A DNA stretch of 64,000 bases from Leptolyngbya sp. Heron Island J (GTDB lineage Bacteria > Cyanobacteriota > Cyanobacteriia > Phormidesmidales > Phormidesmidaceae), in assembly GCF_000482245.1 (NCBI RefSeq), contig NZ_AWNH01000095.1, forward strand, positions 1-64,000, read 5' to 3'. This document shows positions 1 to 8,385 of this stretch, piece by piece; position 1 is the first letter of the stretch; the number at the start of each line of letters is the position of its first letter. Below the pieces are notes generated by a model. The model was not told where the DNA came from. It made no database searches and saw only the letters and a program-made list of their open reading frames with translations. Both the position numbers and the translations under genes were made by a program.

Positions 1-218
1 GGAGATTCACATAGAAATTGTTGTAACGACTGTGAATTTGGCAAGCCAACAACTTTAGCAATAGCCGGTAAGGATTTGCGCTTAACCTCTGAAATCAGAC
101 CCACATGTAAATGTTTGAAGGCCTCAAAACTTCTGACTTCAGCGAACAGGTCTCGATAGGACTCGCAGTAGTCATCGATAAATTTGACGGTAGGTTGAGC
201 AGCTCGGGGTGTCACCAT
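1..218 (-). pseudogene. IS701-type transposase, N-terminal part, runs off left edge
   Basis: Reading leftward from the ATG at 218-216, 72 codons stay open to the window edge. The product begins MVTPRAAQPTVKFIDDYC and continues through SFEAFKHLHVGLISEVKRKSLPAIAKVVGLP, which I recognise as the N-terminus of the IS701-like DDE transposases common in cyanobacteria. Only the N-terminal sixth or so is visible, so it may be intact outside the window. The frame abuts the IS110-type relic that begins about 30 bp away on the other strand, suggesting one element inserted in or beside the other. Family assignment is from memory of the conserved N-terminus; the catalytic triad is not in view. Confidence 0.6.
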
Positions 219-248
219 GAGTACGGTTTGACCAACTTGGGCCGATAG

Positions 249-575
249 CTACTCCTATTTTATACTGCTAGAGTCATTAAAGAGCGCTATGCTGGATTAA
301 TTCCCCAACAGCATCAATCTGGGCAAACCAATCGCCTAGGCAAGATTACGAAACGGGGACCGCGATTACTACGAACGGCATTAGTGGAAGTCGCCTGGAT
401 CATGTTACGGTACAACGACTGGGCTGCCGCCACCTATGCGCGAATTAGTGGTGGTCAGAAGACGCGCAAGAAAACAGCCATTGTAGCCGTTGCCCGGAAG
501 TTGTTGGTGCGATGTTGGGCGATGTTATTACATAATCAACCGTGGAACCCAGAGTTGGCTAAACCAACAACATAG
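249..575 (+). pseudogene. IS110-type transposase, C-terminal remnant
   Basis: The frame is open from 249, just after a stop at 246-248, to the stop at 573-575. The product contains YAGLIPQQHQSG, then LGKITKRGPRLLRTALVEVAW, the hallmark of the C-terminal Transposase_20 domain of IS110/IS116/IS902 transposases. That domain contributes the serine recombinase-like part, while the N-terminal DEDD catalytic half is absent. No plausible start lies upstream, because the 5' part is replaced by the IS701-type sequence on the other strand. It is therefore a truncated, almost certainly inactive remnant. Confidence 0.7.
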
Positions 576-1322
576 AGAACAATATTTAAAAGAGAGAATA
601 AATGAGAGCAAAGTGAGACTCCAGCATGAGCTTGAAGCTTCACGTAATCTGAAACACGATTGCCCTAACGAATAAGCCATGCACCTTTGTAAAAACTCTT
701 GAGACAATGCAGTAGAACACATAGTCGAATCGCATTGACACCTCGGATAGTCGGTTAAATCCACTTTGGCGTCCACTCATTCTCGATCAAACAGACATTC
801 ATAATAACAAAGAGAGAATCATCTTAGTCAAAAATAAGATGAGAGATTTGTATTGGCAAAAATTGAAAGACCCCCTGAGAAAAAGGCTGAAAACCACTTG
901 ACACGTTCACGGCTTCATAGTCGGTGTAGTTGTGCGGCTGTGCAGCATTTTTGCATCTTAACCGATACTTTTTGCTCAATCCGCTCAAACGCAGTGTTCG
1001 GAGGCAAAGCTTCCGGCGGGAGCGGCCACGATCTCAACTTATACCCATGCCACTCACCAACCGCTCAAAACCATTTATCCCAGGAAATCCACCGATATCC
1101 ATTGGGACCTCGGCCACTGACCAACCGTTGACAAGATGTATGCTGACGCTATTGACGGCAACTTTGTGGGACCTGTCACGAGTTGGGATACCTGAACTAC
1201 GCTCAGCTGACCAACGGGCGATTGCTCCACCGCCGATCTGACCCTTGGCAAACTCTCTTTTCTCGATTGCAGCCGAACACCTAGGCACGCCGCCGCGCTC
1301 TTCTGTCCACCTGCAATGCTCT
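576..1322. other. Intergenic, decayed sequence
   Basis: No convincing gene. Short frames on both strands (for example 853-1131 +) lack family resemblance, have poor start contexts and overlap each other. The only structure I see is one copy of the approx. 93-bp direct repeat (1094-1186), listed separately. This looks like decayed coding DNA next to IS remnants. Confidence 0.5.
1094..1186 (+). repeat. Direct repeat, copy A
   Basis: Copy A of a repeat whose partner lies at 1921-2014. Over the 60-bp core (from GTTGACAAGAT to CGAGTTGG) 52 positions match. In one shared frame both copies read VDK(M/I)YA(D/E)A-x-DGN-x-V-xx-V-x-SW, so the repeat probably derives from coding sequence, but stops and frame breaks surround copy A. 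Confidence 0.6.
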
Positions 1323-1796
1323 TCAGTGACTTTCATTGAGCATAGTCTCCAAAGGATTGCCTGGCGGCACTATTTCATTAATGGACTTAATAAACCCCTC
1401 TAGATCGTCGAGCCAGAGGCTCACGTATATTGTGGAGTGATTATTCGCATTTTCGATGACAATGTAAGGAATGTCATACAACACGACGATATAGGCATCA
1501 GTTATATCGCAGTATCGAACTGACAAGAATCTTCCATAATAGTTGGAGCCAAAAATTGCTTCTCCTGTCAGTTTGACCTGATATACCAAAGAAAGCAGGT
1601 AGATGCTGAGCATCATCACCAAATAGCATGCGAATGGAATTAATAAGGCTAGACCGAGGTCAATGTACGCCGGAAATCGACCTACTCTCAATTGGCCAAT
1701 AATCGCTCCAACGAAGATGATCGCGCCTGAGGCGACAAAATGGTTTCGAAAACACAACGAGTAAGCGCCAACAGAGTATTTGTAAGTTCTGGCCAC
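1323..1796 (-). CDS. Small two-helix membrane protein with PH-like C-terminus
   Basis: A 157-residue protein of unknown function. Two long hydrophobic segments lie at about residues 20-38 (SGAIIFVGAIIGQL) and 45-70 (LGLALLIPFACYLVMMLSIYLLSLVY), followed by a soluble beta-rich C-terminal half beginning KLTGEAIFGSNYYGRFLSV. Two N-terminal helices followed by one small beta domain is the arrangement of bacterial PH-domain or DUF304-like membrane proteins, but the match is only by shape. The gene sits alone between the two copies of the 93-bp repeat. Function cannot be assigned. Confidence 0.5.
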   Translation of the reverse strand: MARTYKYSVGAYSLCFRNHFVASGAIIFVGAIIGQLRVGRFPAYIDLGLALLIPFACYLVMMLSIYLLSLVYQVKLTGEAIFGSNYYGRFLSVRYCDITDAYIVVLYDIPYIVIENANNHSTIYVSLWLDDLEGFIKSINEIVPPGNPLETMLNESH

Positions 1797-1920
1797 GATG
1801 CCTCACGACCAATTAGAGGGCAAGTTTTCATCTATTTGTACCATAGGGGTGATGAGGTGGAAATATTTCTGCCTAAGATCCCAATAGAGGTAATTAGGCG
1901 GAAGTTGCGCAAGCAAAGCT

Positions 1921-2014
1921 GATATCTGTTGGGACTGTTGAGGTTTGGCCAGCTGTTGACAAGATTTATGCTGAGGCTAGCGACGGCAACTGTGTGGCAT
2001 CTGTCGCGAGTTGG
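1921..2014 (+). repeat. Direct repeat, copy B
   Basis: Partner of 1094-1186, same orientation. The open frame here reads through PAVDKIYAEASDGNCVASV and on to the end of the neighbouring convergent hydrolase gene. The two copies bracket the membrane-protein gene at 1323-1796. Confidence 0.6.
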
Positions 2015-2038
2015 AGTAACACAAATATTGATGGGGGT

Positions 2039-2899
2039 TCAGTCACCCACAAGCACTTTTGCGATCGCTTCAATCTGATTCACCACCACTGAGATATGTC
2101 CTTCATTTGGATACATCACCAGCTTAGCCGTCGGGAGAGTCGCAACAGTTCGCTTTACCAGATCAAGCGGAACATTTCTATCGTCTTCACCATAGAACAA
2201 TGTCAGCGGCATCCGAATTTCATCTAAACTAAAGTCCCATTTTCTAAAGTAAAGCTGAAGATCCCAGGCAGTTCCTTGTGTTCCTGAACGAAGTCCCTCG
2301 TTCAAAGCTTCACAGCTTTTCTCTATTCGACCTGGCGATTTTAGTACCGCGTAATCTGCTGCCGGAAGTCTTTTTTTGAAGGTTTTTAATAGTTTGTCTG
2401 GAGGTGCATTCAGTGATCGCTGTGTCAATTTCATTGAAGCTTGATAGAGCCAGGGACAATACTTGATTAAAAGCAAACTCCAACGATTATGTTTCAGCAA
2501 ATCTGCAGCTTTAAATTCCCATGCTCCTGAGACGATCACGGCTGAATGTAACCGATGAGAAATCTTTGCCGCACAGGCAGCAGTATAGCCTCCGCCCGAC
2601 GAAACACCCAAAGCTGAAAATTTGTCTAACTCCAAGGCATCGGCAAGAAATATGACATCCTTTACCCAATCAGAAAATCCGCGATTCGGTTGGAAGTCTG
2701 AGCGCCCTATTCCCGGACGATCTGGCGCAATCAGTCGTAAGCCTAATCGGATAAATACTTCATCGCCTAGCAACAATGGCTCTAGACGACAAGTTCCGCC
2801 ACCATGAAAGTAGAAAACGGGATGCCCGTTAGGGTCGCCGTACTCTGCATAGGCTAATCGTCGATTGCCAGGTAGAGTCAGAAAATTTGTGGTCTTCAT
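2039..2899 (-). CDS. Alpha/beta hydrolase
   Basis: A 286-residue, apparently cytoplasmic hydrolase with the complete catalytic apparatus of the alpha/beta-hydrolase fold. An oxyanion-hole HGGG follows strand 3 (residues 32-35). The nucleophile elbow is GVSSG with Ser100, the acid is Asp240 in GEDDRNVP, and the catalytic His268 lies in NEGHIS. Length and the start MKTTNFLTLPGNRRLAYAEYG fit the proteobacterial/cyanobacterial homologues that hydrolyse small esters or carbon-carbon bonds. Substrate is unknown. There is no signal peptide and no operon partner; a short low-value frame lies upstream at 2935-3147. Confidence 0.85.
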   Translation of the reverse strand: MKTTNFLTLPGNRRLAYAEYGDPNGHPVFYFHGGGTCRLEPLLLGDEVFIRLGLRLIAPDRPGIGRSDFQPNRGFSDWVKDVIFLADALELDKFSALGVSSGGGYTAACAAKISHRLHSAVIVSGAWEFKAADLLKHNRWSLLLIKYCPWLYQASMKLTQRSLNAPPDKLLKTFKKRLPAADYAVLKSPGRIEKSCEALNEGLRSGTQGTAWDLQLYFRKWDFSLDEIRMPLTLFYGEDDRNVPLDLVKRTVATLPTAKLVMYPNEGHISVVVNQIEAIAKVLVGD

Positions 2900-3344
2900 A
2901 GCGACTTTTTTAATGGAGCGTTAAGTCTAGCATCTTAATTTAAATCTGCTAGAAACCGCATCGTTTTGCCCACCTCGAATTGAGTAGAGGCTTTTAGAAC
3001 AGGTGGGCACCAGTCTGGATGGTAGCAAAGGCGGCCACTTGTTCCCATGTGATGATGTGCGAATTGCAAGAACCTATGCAATTTAGCCAACAGCTGCCCC
3101 CTTATCATAGTTACATTGAATAACTGTTGCATGTAGTTGAATCGCAACCAATATTGGCTACAGCCAGTGAACTAAAAGCGCTGTAATGGTTTTAAGCTTA
3201 CATTCAAAAAAGATTAATCTTGAACTCAGATTTTTATGGATTACTAAGAGTGTATCTAAGGCTTTGTCTTAGGCAGTTTGAGCCATTTAGTGATTTACGG
3301 TGGCTGAGTTCATAACATTTTATCTGTGGGAGATTCACTAGACT
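2900..3344. other. Intergenic region upstream of divergent hydrolase and fasciclin genes
   Basis: This holds the start regions of two divergent genes. A 70-codon frame at 2935-3147 (-) is open but has no recognisable features and I do not call it. No terminator or operator palindrome stood out. Confidence 0.4.
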
Positions 3345-3863
3345 ATGGCACTTCTTTCTAAACTCACTTTACGATGTCTCAAGGCTGCTGGTATCGGGGT
3401 TGTCAGTTCATTTATTGCATTACCCATAATCGCTCAAAGTGCTGATGCTCAAAGCATTGCTGAGATTGCTAGCTCAAACGATTCCTTTGATGTTCTAACT
3501 TCTCTTCTGGAAGAGGCCGGTTGGGTTGGAGCATTTGATGGATCTAATGGGAAAGAATTTACTGTCTTTGCCCCGACAGATGAGGCTTTTAGCCGTTTAC
3601 CTGAGGGAACACTTGAAAGTCTTTATGAACCTGAAAACAGGGAGACGTTATATGATGTTCTTGCTTACCATGTTATTGGTGGTAGCGTCACCTCCGATCA
3701 GCTTTCTTCAGGAGCTTTGGATAGTAAAGCGGGTGGGCTACCTTTACAAGTGGAGGTGGGCCAACAGATCATGATTAATGATGCCACTGTTAGTACAGCG
3801 GATATCACCGCTACTAATGGTGTTATCCATGTAATTGATATGGTATTGATTCCACAGCGATAG
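3345..3863 (+). CDS. Secreted fasciclin (FAS1) domain protein
   Basis: A 172-residue protein with an N-terminal signal peptide (hydrophobic stretch IGVVSSFIALPIIA, likely cleaved after ADA near residue 35), then one complete FAS1 domain. Both conserved boxes are visible: H1 as FTVFAPTDEAFSRLPEGTL and H2 as NGVIHVIDMVLIP at the C-terminus, with the YH motif in LAYHVIGG between them. FAS1 proteins are extracytoplasmic adhesion or matrix proteins; single-domain secreted forms are common in cyanobacteria. GGGAG at about 3329-3333 is a possible ribosome site. Apparently monocistronic. Confidence 0.92.
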   Translation: MALLSKLTLRCLKAAGIGVVSSFIALPIIAQSADAQSIAEIASSNDSFDVLTSLLEEAGWVGAFDGSNGKEFTVFAPTDEAFSRLPEGTLESLYEPENRETLYDVLAYHVIGGSVTSDQLSSGALDSKAGGLPLQVEVGQQIMINDATVSTADITATNGVIHVIDMVLIPQR

Positions 3864-3890
3864 GTTTAATTCTAATCTCGCTTAATCTTG

Positions 3891-3918
3891 TTAGGGCTGT
3901 GTCTTGTGCCAGCCCTAA
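3891..3918 (+). terminator. Stem-loop after fasciclin gene
   Basis: A 9-bp perfect stem TTAGGGCTG / CAGCCCTAA with a 10-nt loop lies 28 bp past the fasciclin stop codon. There is no T-run after it, so it is a weak terminator candidate or a transcript-stabilising hairpin. Confidence 0.45.
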
Positions 3919-3960
3919 AGCTTACACTGACTAAGTAGTAGATAGCCTAAAGTAGACTCC

Positions 3961-4002
3961 CTAACACCGCTGGTTTCGACTCCGCTCAACCAGCGGTGTT
4001 AG
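3961..4002. repeat. 15-bp-stem hairpin with TCGACTCCGCTC loop
   Basis: Perfect 15-bp inverted repeat CTAACACCGCTGGTT / AACCAGCGGTGTTAG around the loop TCGACTCCGCTC. The loop, read on the other strand as GAGCGGAGTCGA, recurs in a second hairpin at 40907-40950 whose stem is unrelated. It lies between the fasciclin and convergent cellulase genes. Confidence 0.75.
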
Positions 4003-4117
4003 AGAAATGAGAGGGCTGAGGCTGCGACGGTGAGACTTCGGCATGAGGCTTCGACGAGGAAGCCAAACACCTGATCTTTTATCTTGTAAACGATTAGGCT
4101 AACCCACTTATCAGAAG

Positions 4118-5515
4118 TCATGGCAGTGGGGGATAGGCATTGTCGACCAGCATTTCAAACTGTTCTGTGAACCACCATCCGGCATGGGGGGCTCCAGCCA
4201 TGGCATTGGTGGAGTATTGCGGTTTATCTCTATTGGTCGCGTTCGGATCGCACATGCCGTCAAATCCTTTGGCTGGATCATTCGGATCGATAATGCCAGC
4301 TGCGCTAACACCATCAGATTCTCCTGGCGGTTTCACCCATACAAATGCGTCAAAATGCTCATAGGGTTCGATGACCGGGCGTTCACCGATACCCATGCCG
4401 ATCTGGTTGCACCAGCCACCGCGATGAGGTCGTTTGTCAATGCGAGACTCATCTACAAAGGTATTCACATCTTTAGAGGCGCTGGCAACGGTCGGACGCT
4501 GCGGACCACCCCATCCGTTACGACTGGTATCCACTAACATTCCAATCGTCGTCGGCAGACCTGCAGCTACAAAAGCATCGTACATCGCACTCATATAGCT
4601 AACTTCATCAGCGTAGGGATTCCAATCGTAGAAATCAGCGGAGCGAAACGGCTGGCTACCCGTAAATTCTGGAAGAAATGGCTCAACTACTGGAGTGCTG
4701 CCGGAGGTATTTGAAACAAAACCATCCACTGTATTCACGCCAGCGTGTGTGCCCTTAATTGTATCTGTGATCAGTGTCACTGTCGGACTAAACGCGCTAT
4801 CCCAACCTAACCATCCGGAATGACCGAGATCAACATAGGTATAGACATTGGGGATTTGATACAGTTTATTTAAGGCGTACTGTACACCTTCGACATATTC
4901 ACCGCTTGATTTTGCCCGAGCACAGGCAGGTGTTGACAGGTTGGTGACTAGGTTAGGCAATGAATCTGGTTCGATGGTGGCGACAATCCGGATATCTGCA
5001 TACTGCGGATCGCTAACAATCTCTGCAATCGAATCGATGTAGTCGGTTTTATAGCGCTCAATGCTGCCATGGGGAATTTCGCCATTTGAGGCTAGCGCAT
5101 GACAATCCCGGTTCGGCAGATTGTAGACCACCATCAAGAAGGTGATCGGTTTACCGGGGAGTTTTTGTACTAATGCAGCATCCAAATGTTCGCGTAAGCT
5201 CATGGCAATTTTGGTGCCATCGGCGGCGGTTCCTGTAATCGCGCCAATGCGATCCATCCAGACTGCGGTCGGGTAGGTAGCGACCTGGGCCATTTTCTCG
5301 CCTAAGCTGCCGGCGGTTTGGGTGGCCTGTTGGTTTACTTTTTCTCCATAGTCGGGGTTCAGATAGGCAGTTGCCCCGACAAATGGGTTGTCTACATGGG
5401 GAGGGGCATCCGTGGCTACAGGGGCATCCGTGGCTACAGCCGTTGTCAGGATGCTGAATGCCAGCATGCCGACGGTCAGTAATCCTATAAAAGATTTTAG
5501 TTTCGTAGACTTCAT
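4118..5515 (-). CDS. Secreted glycoside hydrolase family 6 cellulase
   Basis: A 465-residue GH6 enzyme (endo-/exo-1,4-beta-glucanase or cellobiohydrolase, inverting). A signal peptide (IGLLTVGMLAFSILTTAVA, residues 10-28) precedes a short linker and the full catalytic barrel. The catalytic acid is Asp184 in the signature IEPDSLPN, and the upstream conserved Asp137 is in NRDCHALAS. Cys138 and Cys197 are placed like the conserved family disulphide. Further family motifs are YVDLGHSGWLGW, DTSRNGWGGPQRP, HRGGWCNQ and FVWVKPPGESDG. There is no cellulose-binding module. The signal-peptide region contains an 18-bp tandem duplication giving VATDAP twice. The gene stands alone, so its role (cell-wall cellulose turnover or external polysaccharide) is inferred only. 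Confidence 0.95.
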   Translation of the reverse strand: MKSTKLKSFIGLLTVGMLAFSILTTAVATDAPVATDAPPHVDNPFVGATAYLNPDYGEKVNQQATQTAGSLGEKMAQVATYPTAVWMDRIGAITGTAADGTKIAMSLREHLDAALVQKLPGKPITFLMVVYNLPNRDCHALASNGEIPHGSIERYKTDYIDSIAEIVSDPQYADIRIVATIEPDSLPNLVTNLSTPACARAKSSGEYVEGVQYALNKLYQIPNVYTYVDLGHSGWLGWDSAFSPTVTLITDTIKGTHAGVNTVDGFVSNTSGSTPVVEPFLPEFTGSQPFRSADFYDWNPYADEVSYMSAMYDAFVAAGLPTTIGMLVDTSRNGWGGPQRPTVASASKDVNTFVDESRIDKRPHRGGWCNQIGMGIGERPVIEPYEHFDAFVWVKPPGESDGVSAAGIIDPNDPAKGFDGMCDPNATNRDKPQYSTNAMAGAPHAGWWFTEQFEMLVDNAYPPLP

Positions 5516-5986
5516 AAAGTCCTCTATATTTTTTTAATAAATATGACTTCAGGGTGAGGGTTGGTTGCCTGTATTAATTCAGCGTGAAATGGAATTTTTA
5601 TGCCTCAAGCTACAGTATGACCGGGAGAGGGGAATTCATGGGGATGCTTACTATCCTGAAAAGAGCGCTCAGGGAGATGCTTATAATAAATACTTCCTTG
5701 GATAGGTAGCTCCAGGAGATCTCGGTAGAAAATGGCTTAGAGCTATCAGATGAATCGAATATGCCAGAGGTGCTGATATGCGATCGCTCGATATCTTAGG
5801 AACTGATGAGACTTTGCCAGTCGTTAGCAAGATTCAACTTAATGCAATGGGCAACAACTTTATACTCCCCCGCAATGCATTGAACATGGGGGGCACTGCA
5901 CACTCTCTCTGGAAGCGTTTATTGATGGTCAGTGAATTGTCCTAATTTAGGCTACCAGCCCCCCTGGCAGTTAGGCTGGCCTAGCG
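5516..5986. other. Intergenic region upstream of cellulase gene
   Basis: About 470 bp between two leftward genes. The first 100 bp upstream of the cellulase start are AT-rich and presumably hold its promoter, but no clear -35/-10 pair can be defended. At 5955-5979 an inverted repeat CCAGCC / GGCTGG could be a terminator for the DUF2157 gene, though it lacks a T-run. No gene seen. Confidence 0.4.
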
Positions 5987-6934
5987 TCAAGTAAGTTCAG
6001 AGCTGTTTATGGTCTGATTATAACGGGCGAGCGCCACTGCAATGCTCAAGGCAATAATGCCAGCAATTAACACAGTGGTGGGGGATGCTCCTAAGTTTTC
6101 AAAATACTGGGTGTAGAAATGGATCATCCCAAAAACAGATAGGGCATTGACCGCCCAGCGACGGTTTTGACGTGCTGCCCAAATGGTCGTTCCGATCAGA
6201 GTAATGGCCCAAACCCAAGCAAAAAACCAATCGGGGATAATGATGTCACTGCTATCAAAGCTCCAGCTATCGTTTTGGAGCCAGAGAGAATCGCCCCACA
6301 GGGACCCAACCCAAAAGCCAAAGTTGACCAAAAATAGAGAAGTACGAGAGACTGCGATCGCCAGGTGGGAGTAGTCTACTGATAGCTTATGAGCGATAAA
6401 ATAAGCGCCCCAACCCAAGACACTAAACAAGATCACCGTAATCAACGGTTGGCGAATCACGAGAAAATAGCTGGCATAGCCATACATCACCATTGCTCCT
6501 ACCGTTGCCGAAAGCGCCAAGGTAGCAATGATCATGAGCAGGGTTCGTTTCGTCAAAATTCCCCCTATCGCACAAAAAACCATCACCAGTAAAAAGCCGA
6601 CAACACTGCCCTCAGTGATAGCTAAAATGCCGCTACTCCCCATCAATGTACCGACAAATAACAAAATTACACCTAACACTCCCCATTGTTGAGCATATCT
6701 AGTTTGAACGTAAATACCACAGACCGATAACATCAAACCGAGCGCAATCGCAGTCCAGAAAGATGGCAACAAAGCCACAGCGCCCAAAATTGCCGCAATC
6801 ACCCCAAAGCTAATCAAAATATTGAAAGCTAGAGAGCCTGTATCCTCCATAGCAAAGGATTTGATCTGGTTATATTCATTCTGATTAATTCGACCTGCTT
6901 CCAACAGCTTATCGATATCAATTGTGACTTTCAT
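5987..6934 (-). CDS. DUF2157-type polytopic membrane protein
   Basis: A 315-residue integral membrane protein. A soluble N-terminus of about 35 residues (DKLLEAGRINQNEYNQIKSF) is followed by 9-10 hydrophobic helices. The arrangement of a short helical N-terminus with 'gRI-q-e-y' and a run of paired helices beginning FNILISFGVIAAILGAVALLP matches DUF2157 predicted membrane proteins, whose function is unknown. Loops contain a Trp/Asp-rich stretch (WGDSLWLQNDSWSFDSSD) typical of an exposed periplasmic segment. No partner gene is adjacent, so nothing points to a pathway. Confidence 0.75.
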   Translation of the reverse strand: MKVTIDIDKLLEAGRINQNEYNQIKSFAMEDTGSLAFNILISFGVIAAILGAVALLPSFWTAIALGLMLSVCGIYVQTRYAQQWGVLGVILLFVGTLMGSSGILAITEGSVVGFLLVMVFCAIGGILTKRTLLMIIATLALSATVGAMVMYGYASYFLVIRQPLITVILFSVLGWGAYFIAHKLSVDYSHLAIAVSRTSLFLVNFGFWVGSLWGDSLWLQNDSWSFDSSDIIIPDWFFAWVWAITLIGTTIWAARQNRRWAVNALSVFGMIHFYTQYFENLGASPTTVLIAGIIALSIAVALARYNQTINSSELT

Positions 6935-7252
6935 AACATATTTTTCCCACGTGTTTGCTTTTAGATGGTTGCAGGTCTAGAACCTAGTGTTTACGAAGAC
7001 GAGATAAACAATTGATGAATCCTCCCAGTAAGTGTCCCTCCCAAGACTGTTAAAGAATAAAAAGAATAAAATGTCCACGACTCTGAAAACAAACATTAAA
7101 AACGGCAAAAGCTAATACCCTGGAGCAAAGCAGCTTGTAAACAGGAGGAAGACTAATTGTGAAGGTGTGCAGCGATAGAAGATAATCTTGGCAACCTAGC
7201 CGTAATACTTGACCCGCCGCTCCACTGTTTGTTAGCTGGACAGTTCATCACA
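6935..7252. other. Intergenic region
   Basis: About 320 bp between two leftward genes. Apart from presumed promoter DNA for the DUF2157 gene I see no ORF, hairpin or repeat worth naming. Confidence 0.4.
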
Positions 7253-8059
7253 CTATTTTTTCATCGCAACTGCCTTAAAGAAAGTGTAACAAAAGACCCC
7301 ATCTGTTTCTGTTGTTCTGTATAGACCCTGAATTCCGTTATCAAAAGTTTCCTCGTCAATTAAGCCAGCTTCAATGGAGGATTCACGTACACCTTCAATC
7401 ATCGCCGTGAACGTGTTTTTAATAAAGCCCTCAACAAGCTGAGGTTTACTGGAATCAACATAAACCATGCGCGGAGATACTTGGATAGTACCGAAACCGA
7501 CTGCGTGTAAGAGGGGATAAAGTTCTCTACCTATATTGGCATTGCCACCTGCTCTTTTTTGCAGCTCGACTTGGCATTGAATCGTTTTGTGTGCTGCTTC
7601 ACTATCAGGATAGAAATAAGTCGATCCGTGATCTCCTTCAATAATGGTGATTGTGCCACCAACTTTAAGGAAATTGTTAAGACACTTGAGTGCTGCAATA
7701 GGCTGAGCTAAATGCTCAAGCACAAAACAAACAAAGATGTGATCAAACGATTGTGGTGCAAATGCCAGATTAAAGATATCACCCGACTGGAAGTCCACAT
7801 TTGTGCATCCTGCTGCTTCAATTCTTTTCTTCGCTTCTGCGATAGAACTCTCAGAGATATCAACTGAGGTGATCTGTGCAAGAGGACTATTATGGGCCAA
7901 AGCTACGGTTTGTGACCCTACTCCGCATCCAGCTTCAAGGATTTGACTCTCAGGTGGATAAGATGTGTCGGAGTGCAACAGTTCGACCAGAGTTGAAGCT
8001 TGGTCTTGCAACCGTATATTTTCTCTTGGGTCATACCCATGTACGTATTGCTTATTCAT
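7253..8059 (-). CDS. SAM-dependent class I methyltransferase
   Basis: A 268-residue soluble methyltransferase with the Rossmann core of the UbiE/small-molecule class. Motif I is ILEAGCGVGSQT (residues 40-51), the acidic end of strand 2 is VDISES, motif II/III is FQSGDIFNLAF followed by FDHIFVCFVLEHL, and the post-core is LKVGGTITIIEGDHGSTYF. The N-terminal YVHGYDPRENIRLQDQA resembles methyltransferases of the demethylmenaquinone/indolethylamine-like class. Substrate is unknown. It is followed by no co-directional gene within 300 bp. GC content and codon use look slightly more AT-rich than cobN next door. Confidence 0.9.
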   Translation of the reverse strand: MNKQYVHGYDPRENIRLQDQASTLVELLHSDTSYPPESQILEAGCGVGSQTVALAHNSPLAQITSVDISESSIAEAKKRIEAAGCTNVDFQSGDIFNLAFAPQSFDHIFVCFVLEHLAQPIAALKCLNNFLKVGGTITIIEGDHGSTYFYPDSEAAHKTIQCQVELQKRAGGNANIGRELYPLLHAVGFGTIQVSPRMVYVDSSKPQLVEGFIKNTFTAMIEGVRESSIEAGLIDEETFDNGIQGLYRTTETDGVFCYTFFKAVAMKK

Positions 8060-8385
8060 TAATCTCGTCTTTGATTTTGCTCAATCCAGCTGTTTATCCT
8101 GATCGCAAGTGCCTATGTAATGCCTCATCAGCAAATATAAGCCTCTTGCACAGAGCTAGCTAACTATGATGTATCTAGAAAGTTTCTGCATAATCCCCTT
8201 TAGACTGAGTTTATCTAGAAACTTTCTAAATAATCACTCTATAAGCATATCGCCTAGAAATTTGCTGGTGGGTAATAGTCTGAGCCTCGGAGTTATCCAG
8301 AAAACTTTAACTCATCTTCAGAAGTGCAAATGAACTAATCCCCTAAAAGTGTTAGAATCCTTACCCCAGATACACCTATACCTGA
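8060..8385. other. Intergenic region upstream of cobN with iterated AGAAA(G/C)TTTCT palindromes
   Basis: Contains ATCTAGAAAGTTTCT (about 8173-8187) and ATCTAGAAACTTTCT (about 8213-8227), two near-identical palindromes 40 bp apart, then GTTATCCAGAAAACTTT (about 8292-8308). These resemble the core of the 146-bp repeat at 55831 and 59176. I looked for a cobalamin riboswitch (B12 box and conserved core) before cobN and did not see one. Confidence 0.5.

Noticed and set aside
853..1241. Overlapping short frames (92 and 103 codons) as genes
   Set aside because: No start context, no family features, and the two frames overlap each other and an opposite-strand frame.
2935..3147. 70-codon leftward frame upstream of the hydrolase
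   Set aside because: Composition (His/Gln/Leu mix, no hydrophobic or domain pattern) and lack of a ribosome site do not support a gene.
8060..8385. Cobalamin riboswitch before cobN
   Set aside because: No B12 box or conserved core could be found by eye on the + strand; only AT-rich palindromes are present.
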